Shown here piece after piece: positions 27,301 to 34,944 of a stretch of DNA of 64,000 nucleotides. Source of the stretch: Burkholderiales bacterium LSUCC0115. Its GTDB lineage: Bacteria > Pseudomonadota > Gammaproteobacteria > Burkholderiales > Burkholderiaceae_A. A program made the translations under genes and the position numbers. The stretch spans positions 368,146-432,145 of the forward strand of contig WJBW01000001.1 of assembly GCA_009646425.1 (NCBI GenBank). The letters run 5' to 3'. The number at the start of each line of letters is the position of its first letter. The first letter of the stretch is position 1. The notes under the pieces are model-generated. The model was not told the origin of the DNA, ran no database searches, and was given only the letters and a program-made list of their open reading frames with translations.

Positions 27301-27900
27301 CTAGCCGCCCGGCTGGCCCGTATAGGGACGCACAGCATCCGCCTGCACCACATAGCCAGTCACCCCTTGGCTGGTGGTGGTGCGTCCCACCTCTAAAAGC
27401 CCCTCGATCCAGACCGTTGCCATGCTCTCGGGCACAGCCTTGATGCGACTGTCCGATTTGGGCTGAACCAAAATGATCTGATTGGCCGGTGGCGGTGGCG
27501 TGTGGATACAAGCGCCAAAATACGGCACCAGCAGAAACGCTCGCTTGGGGTCTCGGCTGGCGTCCAGGGGCACCACATAGCCAGGGATCCGAACCTTCTG
27601 ACCGTTAAACCGATCCACCACGGGTGCCTCATCCCACTTCTGGCGCAGCTTGGCCATGGCGCGATCAGCCGCCTCGGTCCCGTCCTTTAGAAAGCCCAGT
27701 CGACCAATGGCCATCATCTCCGCCTGCATAGACTTGGCCCATTGCTCATCGATCAGGTCGTCCCAGGTGATGGTCTTGTAGGCATCTGCGGCCACGGCAC
27801 CGATGGCCCCGGTGCCCCCGCTGACCCCAAGGAACAGGCCAGCCGTCGACAACCAGCCCAAGCCCAAAAAGACAGTTCTACGATTGAAGTCCATGACCAT
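27301..27900 (-). CDS. DUF3299 protein, last gene of a zrg-like operon
   Basis: A 199-residue exported protein with a twin-arginine-like start (FNRRTVFLGLGWLSTAG) and the DUF3299 core GYVVPLDASRDPKRAFLLVP, GACIHTPPPPANQIILV. Its biochemistry is unknown. DUF3299 genes accompany FtsX-type ABC transporters and DUF2796 proteins, as in the zinc-repressed zrgABCDE locus of Vibrio cholerae, and the same set precedes it here. The Arg-Arg motif and conserved cysteine suggest export in folded, perhaps metal-loaded, form (inference). Confidence 0.75.
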   Translation of the reverse strand: MVMDFNRRTVFLGLGWLSTAGLFLGVSGGTGAIGAVAADAYKTITWDDLIDEQWAKSMQAEMMAIGRLGFLKDGTEAADRAMAKLRQKWDEAPVVDRFNGQKVRIPGYVVPLDASRDPKRAFLLVPYFGACIHTPPPPANQIILVQPKSDSRIKAVPESMATVWIEGLLEVGRTTTSQGVTGYVVQADAVRPYTGQPGG

Positions 27901-27909
27901 TACTCTGCA

Positions 27910-29208
27910 CTAAGCCTGAGGAGCCGACAAACCATCTGACAACGACCAGCGGTAGGCCCGCCAAGCAGGAATCCCTGCAATGACCACCGCGGTCAGCAGC
28001 ATGGCGCCGAGCGCCAGCCAGGCGTCGGTGGGGATTGACCAGACCCGAACGGCCACTCCCATGGCCTGACGCAGCCAATCAGCGGCCAGCATCAAGCCCA
28101 ACTGCTGGGCCAACAGGCCCAGCAACAGACCCACCAAAGCCACCGCAGCGGTTTCCAACATCACCAGCCTCATCATGGCGCCAGGCGATAGGCCAACGGC
28201 CCGAAGAATCGCGAACTCCCTGCGTCTGGCCGAGAGCCCTGCCAGCATTAAGGCTGCGACCGACATCAGACTGGCCAGGCTCACCACCAGCCCCACCAAC
28301 AGCAGGGTGTTTTCCGCGACCGACAACACCTGCCACAACTCATCAAGCGTCACCCCCGGCAAGACCGCCATCAGGGGCTCGGTCGTGGTGTTCTCAATCT
28401 GACGTCGAACCTGAAAGATTCTCGATCGGTCCTGTAGCCCCACCAGAATGGCCGTCAGAGAATTGGACTTGAGCGCATCCACTGGCATGTCAGCGAGCAA
28501 ATCTTTCTGGACACTGGCCATTCGACTGCCTGACCCCAGGGGCATCACACCCCAGCCCACATGCATGGCCTCAAAGCCCTGCACAGACACCAACACAGCA
28601 CGGTCAATCGAACCACCCGTTGGCGCCAAGACGCCAACCACCTTGAAGGGCGTCTGCTCGTGTCGAGCGGCCAACTCGCCACCATCACCGTGCGTCAAGA
28701 CGATCTGATCTCCCAACTGATGTCGATAACGGCTAGCCACAGAGGCCCCCAACACCAGCTCGAAGACCGCACTCCGGTTGTCGGCTGAGGGCTGGGCAAA
28801 CGCTCGACCCCGGGCGAACACCAACGGCTGCTGCTGCACCCGAAAGACATCGAAGAAGGCACTGCTCGTGCCCCAGACCGGCGCTTCTCGGTAGCGATCA
28901 CCCAGCTGCAGGGGTACCGCCCAGGCCACCCCAGGCATGTTCTCCAGTGTCTCAAGGTGTGAGGCCTGCACGTTGCGACTGGGCCGGCCCAGCTGAAAGA
29001 CGGTGTAGAGCAGAAACTCGGAGGCGCTCCCCCTTGGCCCCACCATCAGGTCTACCCCGCTCACCGCCTGAGAGAAACTCTGACGCGCGTCCTGGCGCAG
29101 CTGAAAGACCGACAAAACCAACATGGCCGAGACGGCCACCGACAAGACCACGAAGGACAATCCCAGGCGACGTGACCAGGCACTCTTGATCGCCAATCCC
29201 CAGATCAT
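27910..29208 (-). CDS. FtsX/MacB-type ABC permease (zrg-like)
   Basis: A 432-residue permease with one N-terminal helix (about 15-38), a large periplasmic MacB-like domain, and three C-terminal helices with ILRAVGLSPGAMMRLVMLET. This is the layout of FtsX-type ABC permeases, which work by mechanotransmission rather than by forming a channel. The ATG overlaps the stop of the ATPase gene (ATGA). With the ATPase and the DUF2796 protein it resembles the zrg zinc-uptake system. Confidence 0.82.
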   Translation of the reverse strand: MIWGLAIKSAWSRRLGLSFVVLSVAVSAMLVLSVFQLRQDARQSFSQAVSGVDLMVGPRGSASEFLLYTVFQLGRPSRNVQASHLETLENMPGVAWAVPLQLGDRYREAPVWGTSSAFFDVFRVQQQPLVFARGRAFAQPSADNRSAVFELVLGASVASRYRHQLGDQIVLTHGDGGELAARHEQTPFKVVGVLAPTGGSIDRAVLVSVQGFEAMHVGWGVMPLGSGSRMASVQKDLLADMPVDALKSNSLTAILVGLQDRSRIFQVRRQIENTTTEPLMAVLPGVTLDELWQVLSVAENTLLLVGLVVSLASLMSVAALMLAGLSARRREFAILRAVGLSPGAMMRLVMLETAAVALVGLLLGLLAQQLGLMLAADWLRQAMGVAVRVWSIPTDAWLALGAMLLTAVVIAGIPAWRAYRWSLSDGLSAPQA

Positions 29209-29906
29209 CTCTCCACCCCTACCGATTGGACTGACTTGGCATTGCCAAGCCAGAGTTGCTGGTCAAATCGATCAGCCAGCCGACGGTCGTGGCTGACCAT
29301 GACCACACTGGTGGAGCCCTCGTTGGCCAAGCCCAAGAGCAAATCCAAAAAGGCGTCTCGGTTGTCATCATCCAAAGCCGAGGTGGGCTCATCGGCGATC
29401 ACCAGCTTAGGCCAGCCCATAAAAGCACGAGCCACAGCAACACGTTGCTGCTGACCGACAGAGAGCCGGTGCACCGGCGTAGAGGATGGCAGACCACTGA
29501 GTCCCAGACGCTCAAACAAGACCTGAGCCTGCTTGGCGGGCGTCCCATATTGTTCGCAGGATTGCTTGAGCCGCTGGTGAGAGACCTGAACCGGCAGCAG
29601 CACGTTGTCCATCATCGACAAATAGGGCAGCAGATTGAACTGCTGAAAGACGATGCCCATGGCGTCGGCTCGAAGTCGATCCCTGGCCACTGGCGAGAGC
29701 GATGCCATGGACTGACCCAAGACCTGACAATCACCGGCTGTGGGCAGAACTACGCCTGACAGTAAAGCCAGCAGGGAACTCTTGCCACTGCCACTGGGAC
29801 CACCCACAAACAAGGACTGCCCGGCCTCAAGGGTCAGGGCCTCAATCCGCAGCAAGGGGGGCTGACCCGGCCAGGCATAGACCAGCTGGGACAGTGAGAT
29901 CACCAA
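29205..29906 (-). CDS. ABC transporter ATPase (zrg-like)
   Basis: A 233-residue ATPase with Walker A (GGPSGSGKSSLL), Q-loop (GIVFQQFNLLPYL), signature RLSVGQQQRVAVAR, Walker B ([12 protein letters not shown]) and H-loop (VMVSHD). It is of the MacB/LolD type that partners FtsX-like permeases. The start is TTG at 29906 or GTG at 29903; no ATG exists upstream of Walker A. It begins one base after the stop of the DUF2796 gene. Confidence 0.88.
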   Translation of the reverse strand: MVISLSQLVYAWPGQPPLLRIEALTLEAGQSLFVGGPSGSGKSSLLALLSGVVLPTAGDCQVLGQSMASLSPVARDRLRADAMGIVFQQFNLLPYLSMMDNVLLPVQVSHQRLKQSCEQYGTPAKQAQVLFERLGLSGLPSSTPVHRLSVGQQQRVAVARAFMGWPKLVIADEPTSALDDDNRDAFLDLLLGLANEGSTSVVMVSHDRRLADRFDQQLWLGNAKSVQSVGVER

Positions 29907-29907
29907 G

Positions 29908-30456
29908 TTACTTCAGCTCCAGAACTGGCTTGGCCTGCGTCAGCGTGACAGCCTTCTGACCAGACGGGCCCACATACGCCACCATGAGTTTTTTCATGCG
30001 ACGGCCCTTATCCAGACTGCTAAACCGAAGCGATGTCAGAGCGGAGGGGTTGGCACACTCGAAGGCGATGTCGACATCCAAATCGGCGTGACCTTTGACA
30101 GGCTTGCTGAGATCAAACAGGGCTGACTCAGCCTTGACAGACGTGACCTTGCACTGGGCCTGAGCCGCAGGCACCACCAGCCAAGCCGCATCCTTGAGCT
30201 GATCCTGTAGGGCCGTGAGCTGAGCGTGCTGGGCGTCGGTCTTGGGCGCATGCTCGAAAGACAAAAAGTTATCCATGGCCCCGCGGATCTCCACCTTGAG
30301 GACCTTGCCCTGTAGGCTCACCTCGGCATTGGCCTGGCCATGTGCGTGAGGATGGGAATGACCATGGCCATCGGCCAGGGCCAGCGAAGAGACAGTCAGA
30401 GAAACAGCGGCTAGCAACAGGCGGCCGAGACAGGACGATTTGGCTAAAACTCTCAT
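29908..30456 (-). CDS. zrgA: DUF2796/ZrgA-like zinc-binding periplasmic protein
   Basis: A 182-residue exported protein with a signal peptide ending near SLALA. The mature protein starts with a metal-binding tract (DGHGHSHPHAHGQANAEV) and continues into the DUF2796 domain with FLSFEHAPKTDAQ and FECANPSALTSLRF. In V. cholerae ZrgA this family supports zinc uptake through the linked ABC transporter. It heads the operon. The start is the ATG at 30456, not the TTG one codon earlier. The ribosome binding site is poor and lies within an inverted repeat. Confidence 0.78.
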   Translation of the reverse strand: MRVLAKSSCLGRLLLAAVSLTVSSLALADGHGHSHPHAHGQANAEVSLQGKVLKVEIRGAMDNFLSFEHAPKTDAQHAQLTALQDQLKDAAWLVVPAAQAQCKVTSVKAESALFDLSKPVKGHADLDVDIAFECANPSALTSLRFSSLDKGRRMKKLMVAYVGPSGQKAVTLTQAKPVLELK

Positions 30457-30460
30457 CAAG

Positions 30461-30485
30461 AGGACTTCCGTCGAGTAGAAGTCCT
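30461..30485 (-). promoter_or_regulatory. Inverted repeat over the zrgA translation start region
   Basis: AGGACTTC at 30461-30468 is repeated inverted as GAAGTCCT at 30478-30485, with a 9-base loop. On the transcript this 8-bp stem lies 4 bases before the zrgA ATG and includes the only AGGA-like stretch. It could hide the ribosome binding site or act as a protein operator. Confidence 0.4.
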
Positions 30486-30545
30486 TAGCCTAGCAAACCT
30501 GTCAAGCGCCATTGGTGGGGTTTGCTGGTCAACTGGCTCGTTGGC

Positions 30546-30633
30546 AAAAAAAAAGCCCAGGCTTTTGAGAGCCTGGGCTGCAAAGCAGAATGATTCTGCA
30601 AGGAGACAACAACACGGGAGACATCCCGTGACT
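30546..30633 (-). ncRNA. Candidate small RNA or leader attenuator (about 88 nt)
   Basis: On the minus strand a complete unit can be read. A promoter is followed by a 7-bp hairpin (CACGGGA/TCCCGTG, 30613-30630). A single-stranded linker with TCTCCTT, complementary to a ribosome binding site, comes next. A second hairpin (GCAGA...TCTGC, 30585-30599) and a 10-bp terminator stem (30554-30563 with 30570-30579) followed by nine T complete it. No ORF fits. It ends about 90 bases before zrgA on the same strand. It is therefore either an independent trans-acting sRNA or a terminated leader that controls the zinc operon. I did not recognise a named RNA family. Confidence 0.6.
30554..30579 (-). terminator. 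Intrinsic terminator of the candidate sRNA
   Basis: A perfect 10-bp stem (AGCCCAGGCT / AGCCTGGGCT) with a six-base loop, followed on the minus strand by nine consecutive T. The plus strand has no T-run, so it acts on minus transcripts only. No minus-strand gene lies within 2 kb upstream on this strand, so it belongs to the non-coding unit. Confidence 0.85.
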
Positions 30634-30636
30634 GGA

Positions 30637-30665
30637 ATTACACCACAATTCAAGATGTGTTGCAA
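30637..30665 (-). promoter_or_regulatory. Sigma-70-like promoter of the candidate sRNA
   Basis: The minus strand has a -35 of TTGCAA (30660-30665), a 17-base spacer and a -10 of TGTAAT (30637-30642), one mismatch from TATAAT. Transcription would start near 30630-30633, directly before the first hairpin. Confidence 0.55.
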
Positions 30666-30855
30666 CGCACTAAAAAAAAAGACCGTTTTGTATGAAATCC
30701 ATATAAAAATTGGGTTTTATGGCGATCTGACTAACGGTGCGCTGCGCCAGAATTGATCAAAACCGAGGCGGTATCCGTCTGTCGGCGTCTCGTAGGGTCA
30801 ATGGCACCAGAACCCTTGTTATTGAGTGCTTTTGGCCCTAGCCTTATAGGCAGCC
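30666..30855. other. Non-coding gap upstream of ykuK
   Basis: This completes the 399-base gap between zrgA and ykuK, whose left part holds the sRNA-like unit. The remainder contains two A-rich patches (about 30672-30680 and 30700-30720) and GC-rich sequence with GGCGGTATCCG. I see no ORF, repeat or terminator in it. It presumably includes the ykuK promoter. Confidence 0.4.
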
Positions 30856-31362
30856 ATGAACATGACCCTTGACCTTGACGCCATCCGACGGTTCATCGCG
30901 GCCCAATCTGACAGCACACGGATCTACATCGGCGCCGACTCTTGCCGAGTTCTGGTCAACGAGGCCTGGCATGCCGACTACACGCTGGTGGTCGTTGTCC
31001 ACATTGACGGCAACCGGGGCTGCAAACTTTTTGGTGAAACCCAGCGCGAACGCGACTACGACCAGAAAGCCAGCAAGCCCCAGGTTCGCCTGATGAACGA
31101 GGTCTACAAGGTCGCCGACCTCTACCTGCGCCTAGCCGAAGCCATTGGTGATCGTCCGGTTGAGGTTCACCTCGACCTCAACCCAGACCCAGAGACCGGT
31201 TCCCACTGCGTGGTGCAGCAGGCCATCGGGTATATTCGCGGGGTGTGTAATGTCTCGCCCCGCGTCAAGCCCGATGCCTTTGCGGCCAGCTGTGCAGCCG
31301 ACCGCTACAAAGAACTCAGCAGCCACGCGGCCAAAGATCAAAAGAACCAGAAAGCCGCCTAG
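30856..31362 (+). CDS. YkuK-like RNase H-fold protein (DUF458)
   Basis: A 168-residue protein with the RNase H-like start RIYIGADSCRVL (catalytic-type aspartate after two strands). A second acidic site lies in VEVHLDLNPDPETGS, and a later aspartate in RVKPDAFAASCAADRYK. This is the DUF458/YkuK pattern, a family of unknown physiological role that may act as a nuclease on RNA-containing substrates. It is followed after two bases by the bicarbonate transporter gene. A second in-frame ATG at 30862 is an equally possible start. Confidence 0.75.
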   Translation: MNMTLDLDAIRRFIAAQSDSTRIYIGADSCRVLVNEAWHADYTLVVVVHIDGNRGCKLFGETQRERDYDQKASKPQVRLMNEVYKVADLYLRLAEAIGDRPVEVHLDLNPDPETGSHCVVQQAIGYIRGVCNVSPRVKPDAFAASCAADRYKELSSHAAKDQKNQKAA

Positions 31363-31364
31363 TT

Positions 31365-32345
31365 TTGACCGCCCTGCTGGACCCCGCTGTTCTCTTCTTC
31401 ATTGTTGGATTGTTCGCTGGCCTGGTTCGCTCGAACCTGGAAATTCCGCCGGCCATCAGCCGCTTTCTGGCCCTCTACCTGCTCATGGCTCTCGGCCTCA
31501 AGGGTGGTCTGAGCCTGGCCGAAACAGGTCTCACCTACGAGGTGGGCATGAGCCTCTTGCTGGCGATCGTGCTGGCCAGTGTGGTGCCCATCATCGGCTT
31601 CTTCGTTTTGCGCCCCCTGACCACGCCCTTTAATGCCATTGCGGTGGCAGCTACCTATGGCTCGGTGAGTGCGGTCACTTTTATTACTGCCAATCAGTTT
31701 CTGGATCTCAATGGCGTGGCGCATGGTGGTCACATGGCCGCTGCCATGGCGCTTATGGAGTCGCCCGCCATCATCCTGGCCGTGGTCCTGGCCAACCTGG
31801 TTCGCAAAGGCCAGCTGGGAGGACCCAAAGGACAGGCCACCACGCCACACCCGGGTGGGGTGATGTCCGTCTTGCATGAATCTTTTACCGATGGTGCGCA
31901 GCTGCTCTTGCTCGCGAGCATGGTGATTGGCTTTTACATGGGCCCAGAGGGCGCCGCCGCCATGAAGCCCTTCTCTGCTGATTTGTTCAAAGGCATGCTG
32001 GCCTTTTTCCTACTGGACATGGGCCTGATGGCCGCTCGCAATCTAGGGGCGCTTCGCGGTCAGTCTGTGCTGCTGCTGGGCTATGCGGTGGCAGCCCCGC
32101 TGGTCCATGCTGCCTTGGCCCTGCTGCTGTGTAAGGCCGTCGGTCTGGGACTGGGTGATGCGACTCTGCTCGCCGTCTTGGCGGCTTCAGCCAGCTACAT
32201 TGCTGTGCCGGCCGTTCTGCGTGAGGCGATCCCGGAGGCACAGGCCTCGGTCTATGTGGGCCTGTCTCTGGGTATCACCTTCCCCTTGAACATCTTATTT
32301 GGCATTCCGCTCTATCACGCGGCCGCCCGCTGGTTACTCGGTTAA
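31365..32345 (+). CDS. SbtA-like sodium-dependent bicarbonate transporter
   Basis: A 326-residue protein with about ten membrane helices. It has the repeated half-motifs of SbtA (FLALYLLMALGLKGGLSL in one half, AFFLLDMGLMAARNLG in the other) and the substrate-site region YGSVSAVTF / SASYIAVPAVLREAIPEA. Cyanobacterial SbtA imports bicarbonate with sodium. The proteobacterial homologs are less studied. TTG at 31365 is used because no ATG precedes the first helix. There is no linked SbtB. A strong terminator follows. Confidence 0.82.
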   Translation: MTALLDPAVLFFIVGLFAGLVRSNLEIPPAISRFLALYLLMALGLKGGLSLAETGLTYEVGMSLLLAIVLASVVPIIGFFVLRPLTTPFNAIAVAATYGSVSAVTFITANQFLDLNGVAHGGHMAAAMALMESPAIILAVVLANLVRKGQLGGPKGQATTPHPGGVMSVLHESFTDGAQLLLLASMVIGFYMGPEGAAAMKPFSADLFKGMLAFFLLDMGLMAARNLGALRGQSVLLLGYAVAAPLVHAALALLLCKAVGLGLGDATLLAVLAASASYIAVPAVLREAIPEAQASVYVGLSLGITFPLNILFGIPLYHAAARWLLG

Positions 32346-32402
32346 TCAGGGTTGCTCGGCTCAGCCCAGAGGGGCGCCCCAGCATCAGTAGCAACTCCCA
32401 AT

Positions 32403-32436
32403 AAAAAAGGCCCTGGACTTGGTCCAGGGCTTTTTC
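32403..32436. terminator. Bidirectional terminator between sbtA-like gene and phasin gene
   Basis: An 8-bp stem (GCCCTGGA / TCCAGGGC, 32410-32417 with 32423-32430), preceded by AAAAAA and followed by TTTTT. It serves both the plus-strand transporter gene and the minus-strand phasin gene. Confidence 0.85.
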
Positions 32437-32456
32437 GTTAAGACGACTCTGCGGGC

Positions 32457-33023
32457 TTACTTGGCAGCGCGCTTGGTGGCCTTGGTGGCTTGACCAACAG
32501 CAGCCTCACCAGCCTTGGTCGCGGCATCCACATTGGTCTCAACCATCTCAACGACCTGCTTGGTGGCCTTGTTGATGGCATCGAAAGCAGAGTTAGAGGC
32601 AGCGAAAGCCGACTTCATCATGGCGACCATGCCCTCGGTGCCGGCAGGAGCGTTCTTGCTCAGGTCGTTCAAGGCGCTGGCCATCTGCTTGTTGGCTTCG
32701 GCGATGCGAGCCTCAACCAGCTTGGCAAACTCAGCAGCAGCTTCAGCGTTGATGTTGTAGACGTTACGGCCGTAGCTGGCAGCCTTGCTGACGTTGGGCG
32801 TGGCCACCGACTGAACGGTCGAGGACAGCTCAGGCAGATCCTTAACAGTCAGCAGCTGATGGGCAGCCTGGGTCGCGTCAGCCAGATTGGCCTTGGCGGC
32901 TTTCAGGTTCAGATCGATGTGCTTTTCCATGCACTCGAGCGAACGGGCAGCCAGGTCCACCAGGGCAGCCTGGGATTCTTTGAGGGAGTTGAGCATCTGC
33001 TCAGGGGTCATTTGGTTGGTCAT
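32457..33023 (-). CDS. phaP: Phasin (PHA granule-associated protein)
   Basis: A 188-residue, alanine-rich amphipathic helical protein. It starts MTNQMTPEQMLNSLKESQAA and has the phasin block LECMEKHIDLNLKAAKANL. The C terminus is an Ala/Lys/Thr-rich tail (AGEAAVGQATKATKRAAK). Phasins coat polyhydroxyalkanoate granules and imply that the organism stores PHA. It is single, between a strong terminator and its own promoter. Confidence 0.88.
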   Translation of the reverse strand: MTNQMTPEQMLNSLKESQAALVDLAARSLECMEKHIDLNLKAAKANLADATQAAHQLLTVKDLPELSSTVQSVATPNVSKAASYGRNVYNINAEAAAEFAKLVEARIAEANKQMASALNDLSKNAPAGTEGMVAMMKSAFAASNSAFDAINKATKQVVEMVETNVDAATKAGEAAVGQATKATKRAAK

Positions 33024-33062
33024 GATGTGGGTCCTTTGAAGAAGGGGGTGTCAATGGATCCA

Positions 33063-33091
33063 ACTATAATGACGCGGCGCAACAAAAACAA
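33063..33091 (-). promoter_or_regulatory. Promoter of the phasin gene
   Basis: On the minus strand: -35 TTGTTT (33086-33091), a 17-base spacer and -10 TATAGT (33063-33068). The spacer contains TTGTTGCGCCGCG. Its position, 40 bases before the ATG, fits the main phaP promoter. Confidence 0.5.
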
Positions 33092-33112
33092 GGGTTCGAC
33101 AAGAAAACTGGT

Positions 33113-33532
33113 CTATTTTCTCATTAAATCAATGATATAGAATCCAGCGCCAGCCAGCGCTAGCCCCCCAATCAGGTGGGTAACCGAAGCAATTGCAGCA
33201 TCAGCCAGCCGACCAGCCTGCAGCATCTCCAGGACTTCACCGGTCAAAGCCGAGAAGGTGGTCAGACTCCCCAGCAGGCCAGTCACCAGAAATAAGCGAA
33301 CCACCTGAGGCAGCTCGGGCATGGTTTGAATGAAGGCCAACAGGCCACCCATGACCAGGCTGCCCAACCAGTTGGCCATCAGCGTGCCCAGGGCCATCTG
33401 GGGCCAGACTGCGTTCAAGGCCAGTCCCAAGCCCCAACGCCCCCAGGCGCCCAACACCGCCCCAAGGCCAATCGCAAGTGCCTGAAGGCCAAGTCCCCCC
33501 AATCCCCCAAACCCAGTTGCAGCGGATCCCAT
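33113..33532 (-). CDS. crcB: CrcB/Fluc fluoride channel
   Basis: A 139-residue protein with four membrane helices. The CrcB motifs are GAVLGAWGRWGLG, LGTLMANWLGSLVMGGLL and TGLLGSLTTFSALTGEV; the last includes the TTFS track residues. As a dual-topology dimer it exports fluoride. There is no fluoride riboswitch before it, as it starts only 18 bases after the enoyl-CoA hydratase-like gene and is probably in that operon. Confidence 0.87.
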   Translation of the reverse strand: MGSAATGFGGLGGLGLQALAIGLGAVLGAWGRWGLGLALNAVWPQMALGTLMANWLGSLVMGGLLAFIQTMPELPQVVRLFLVTGLLGSLTTFSALTGEVLEMLQAGRLADAAIASVTHLIGGLALAGAGFYIIDLMRK

Positions 33533-33550
33533 GTGTTCGCCCCCTCTTCC

Positions 33551-34291
33551 TTAGGACTTCTGCTTGGCCGCCTGAACGCCCGCCAGATACTGGAGCATGC
33601 GGTCCTTCAAACCCGGACGCTGGGCCGACGCCACCAGTGCCCGACGATCTTGGGCCAAGGACTCAGACGTGACGTCGTCCGCAGCTCTGGTGGCTGCCAT
33701 GATCTGACGCTGGGTCTCACGGTCCACCCGAATCTCGGGCAGGTCTGCCTGCTCAAACCCCTCGACGAGTCTGTGCAGCATGCCAATGCCCAAGGCCTGC
33801 TCCGCTTTGACAGTACTCCCCTGAAGGATGATCTGTCGGGCTCGGTCTGAGCCGATTCGACAGGCCAGCCGGCGACTGCCCAAGACCAGCCCAAACTGCG
33901 CCCCCGGAAACCGGAAGCTGGCACTGGCCTGCCCCAATCGCAGGTCACAGGCCAACACCAAGTCGGCGGCAGCACCCCAGGCACGGCCGCGCACGACCGA
34001 TACGGTTCGACACGACGAGGACCAGACCTTGGCCAGCAGATCCTCAATGGCCACAAACCGCTCCAAAAGGGACTCGTCGGTCTCTTGCGAGAGGCCCGAC
34101 AAATCCATGCCGGTCGAGAAATCCTCACCCTGAGCCGACAAGATCAAGGTGTGGGTATCTGGTTCGGCGTGGGCCCGATCAACGGCCCGGGTCAGCTCGG
34201 TGACCAGTGCTGCACTAAAGGCATTGCCACGCTCTGGCCGGTTCAAGACCAACTGGGCCACGCCCGACTGCGGCCACAACAACTCAACCAT
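33551..34291 (-). CDS. Enoyl-CoA hydratase/isomerase family protein
   Basis: A 246-residue crotonase-fold protein. The first oxyanion-hole segment is ILSAQGEDFSTGMDLSGL and the second GRAWGAAADLVLACDLRLG. The usual catalytic glutamates are not at the expected positions (FRFPGAQFGLVLGSRRL), so it may be an isomerase, a thioesterase-like or a degenerate member rather than a standard hydratase. Its start overlaps the stop of the thiol dioxygenase gene by one base, and it follows the CoA-transferase in the same operon, pointing to a CoA-thioester pathway. Confidence 0.78.
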   Translation of the reverse strand: MVELLWPQSGVAQLVLNRPERGNAFSAALVTELTRAVDRAHAEPDTHTLILSAQGEDFSTGMDLSGLSQETDESLLERFVAIEDLLAKVWSSSCRTVSVVRGRAWGAAADLVLACDLRLGQASASFRFPGAQFGLVLGSRRLACRIGSDRARQIILQGSTVKAEQALGIGMLHRLVEGFEQADLPEIRVDRETQRQIMAATRAADDVTSESLAQDRRALVASAQRPGLKDRMLQYLAGVQAAKQKS

Positions 34292-34944
34292 CAGCTGGCC
34301 GCTTGCGCGAGTTGCGCTCGAACCATAGCCGTCTGATCCCAGATGTTAGGCAAACGATGAGAGGAATAGCCAGAGACAAAATCTTTGACCTGCCCCGTGC
34401 TCACATCAAAGACATGCCGCGGCGTGCTGCCAATATTGGCCCCATAGACATGGATCGAGATGGAGGTCTGATCCTGAAAGGCGTTGCTCACTTTGTGAAT
34501 ATCACCGACGGTGGGACTGACCGCATCCACCTGACCGCGCTCTAACAACACGGGACCTCCGTCTGAGACAAAGCCCTGGGGGGTCTGTTTGAAGCGCTCG
34601 CAACGTTCTGCTCCCTGCAGCACGCCCACTAGGCCCCAGACCGTGTGGTCATGCACCGGTGTGGCCTGCCCGGGACCCCAGACAAAACTCTGGATCGAAA
34701 ACCGTTGATGCGGATCGCAGTAAAGCAGGTACTGCTGATAAAACTGAGGATGGGTCTTGCGAAAGTCATCCTCCAGCCAGCTGTCATCTGCAATCAGCTC
34801 GCCCAAGATCTCTCGCCCCTCGGCCAGAAACCTGGCCTCGTCGGCCTTGGCCTCGGCCAATGCGGTAAAGGCTTGAACCGCAGCCCGCAGGGGAGCCAGA
34901 CGGTCGACCTCTTTAGACATCTCGGTATTCAAAGACTGCGCCAT
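34291..34944 (-). CDS. Cysteine dioxygenase-type cupin, probably 3-mercaptopropionate dioxygenase
   Basis: A 217-residue cupin with the iron-binding triad visible as HDH at 98-100 (PVHDHTVWGLVGVLQG) and the third histidine at 150 (GDIHKVSNA). This matches bacterial thiol dioxygenases that oxidise a thiol to a sulfinate. Bacterial forms of this size, with the PVHDHTVWGL sequence, often act on 3-mercaptopropionate rather than cysteine. The adjoining CaiB-type CoA-transferase, which it overlaps by 16 bases, supports that reading because 3-sulfinopropionate is activated to a CoA ester by such an enzyme. Substrate remains an inference. Confidence 0.8.
   Translation of the reverse strand: MAQSLNTEMSKEVDRLAPLRAAVQAFTALAEAKADEARFLAEGREILGELIADDSWLEDDFRKTHPQFYQQYLLYCDPHQRFSIQSFVWGPGQATPVHDHTVWGLVGVLQGAERCERFKQTPQGFVSDGGPVLLERGQVDAVSPTVGDIHKVSNAFQDQTSISIHVYGANIGSTPRHVFDVSTGQVKDFVSGYSSHRLPNIWDQTAMVRAQLAQAAS

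Noticed and set aside
30456..30665. A 69-codon minus-strand frame over the sRNA-like unit
   Set aside because: It runs through the terminator and hairpins and has no ribosome binding site or protein-like pattern.
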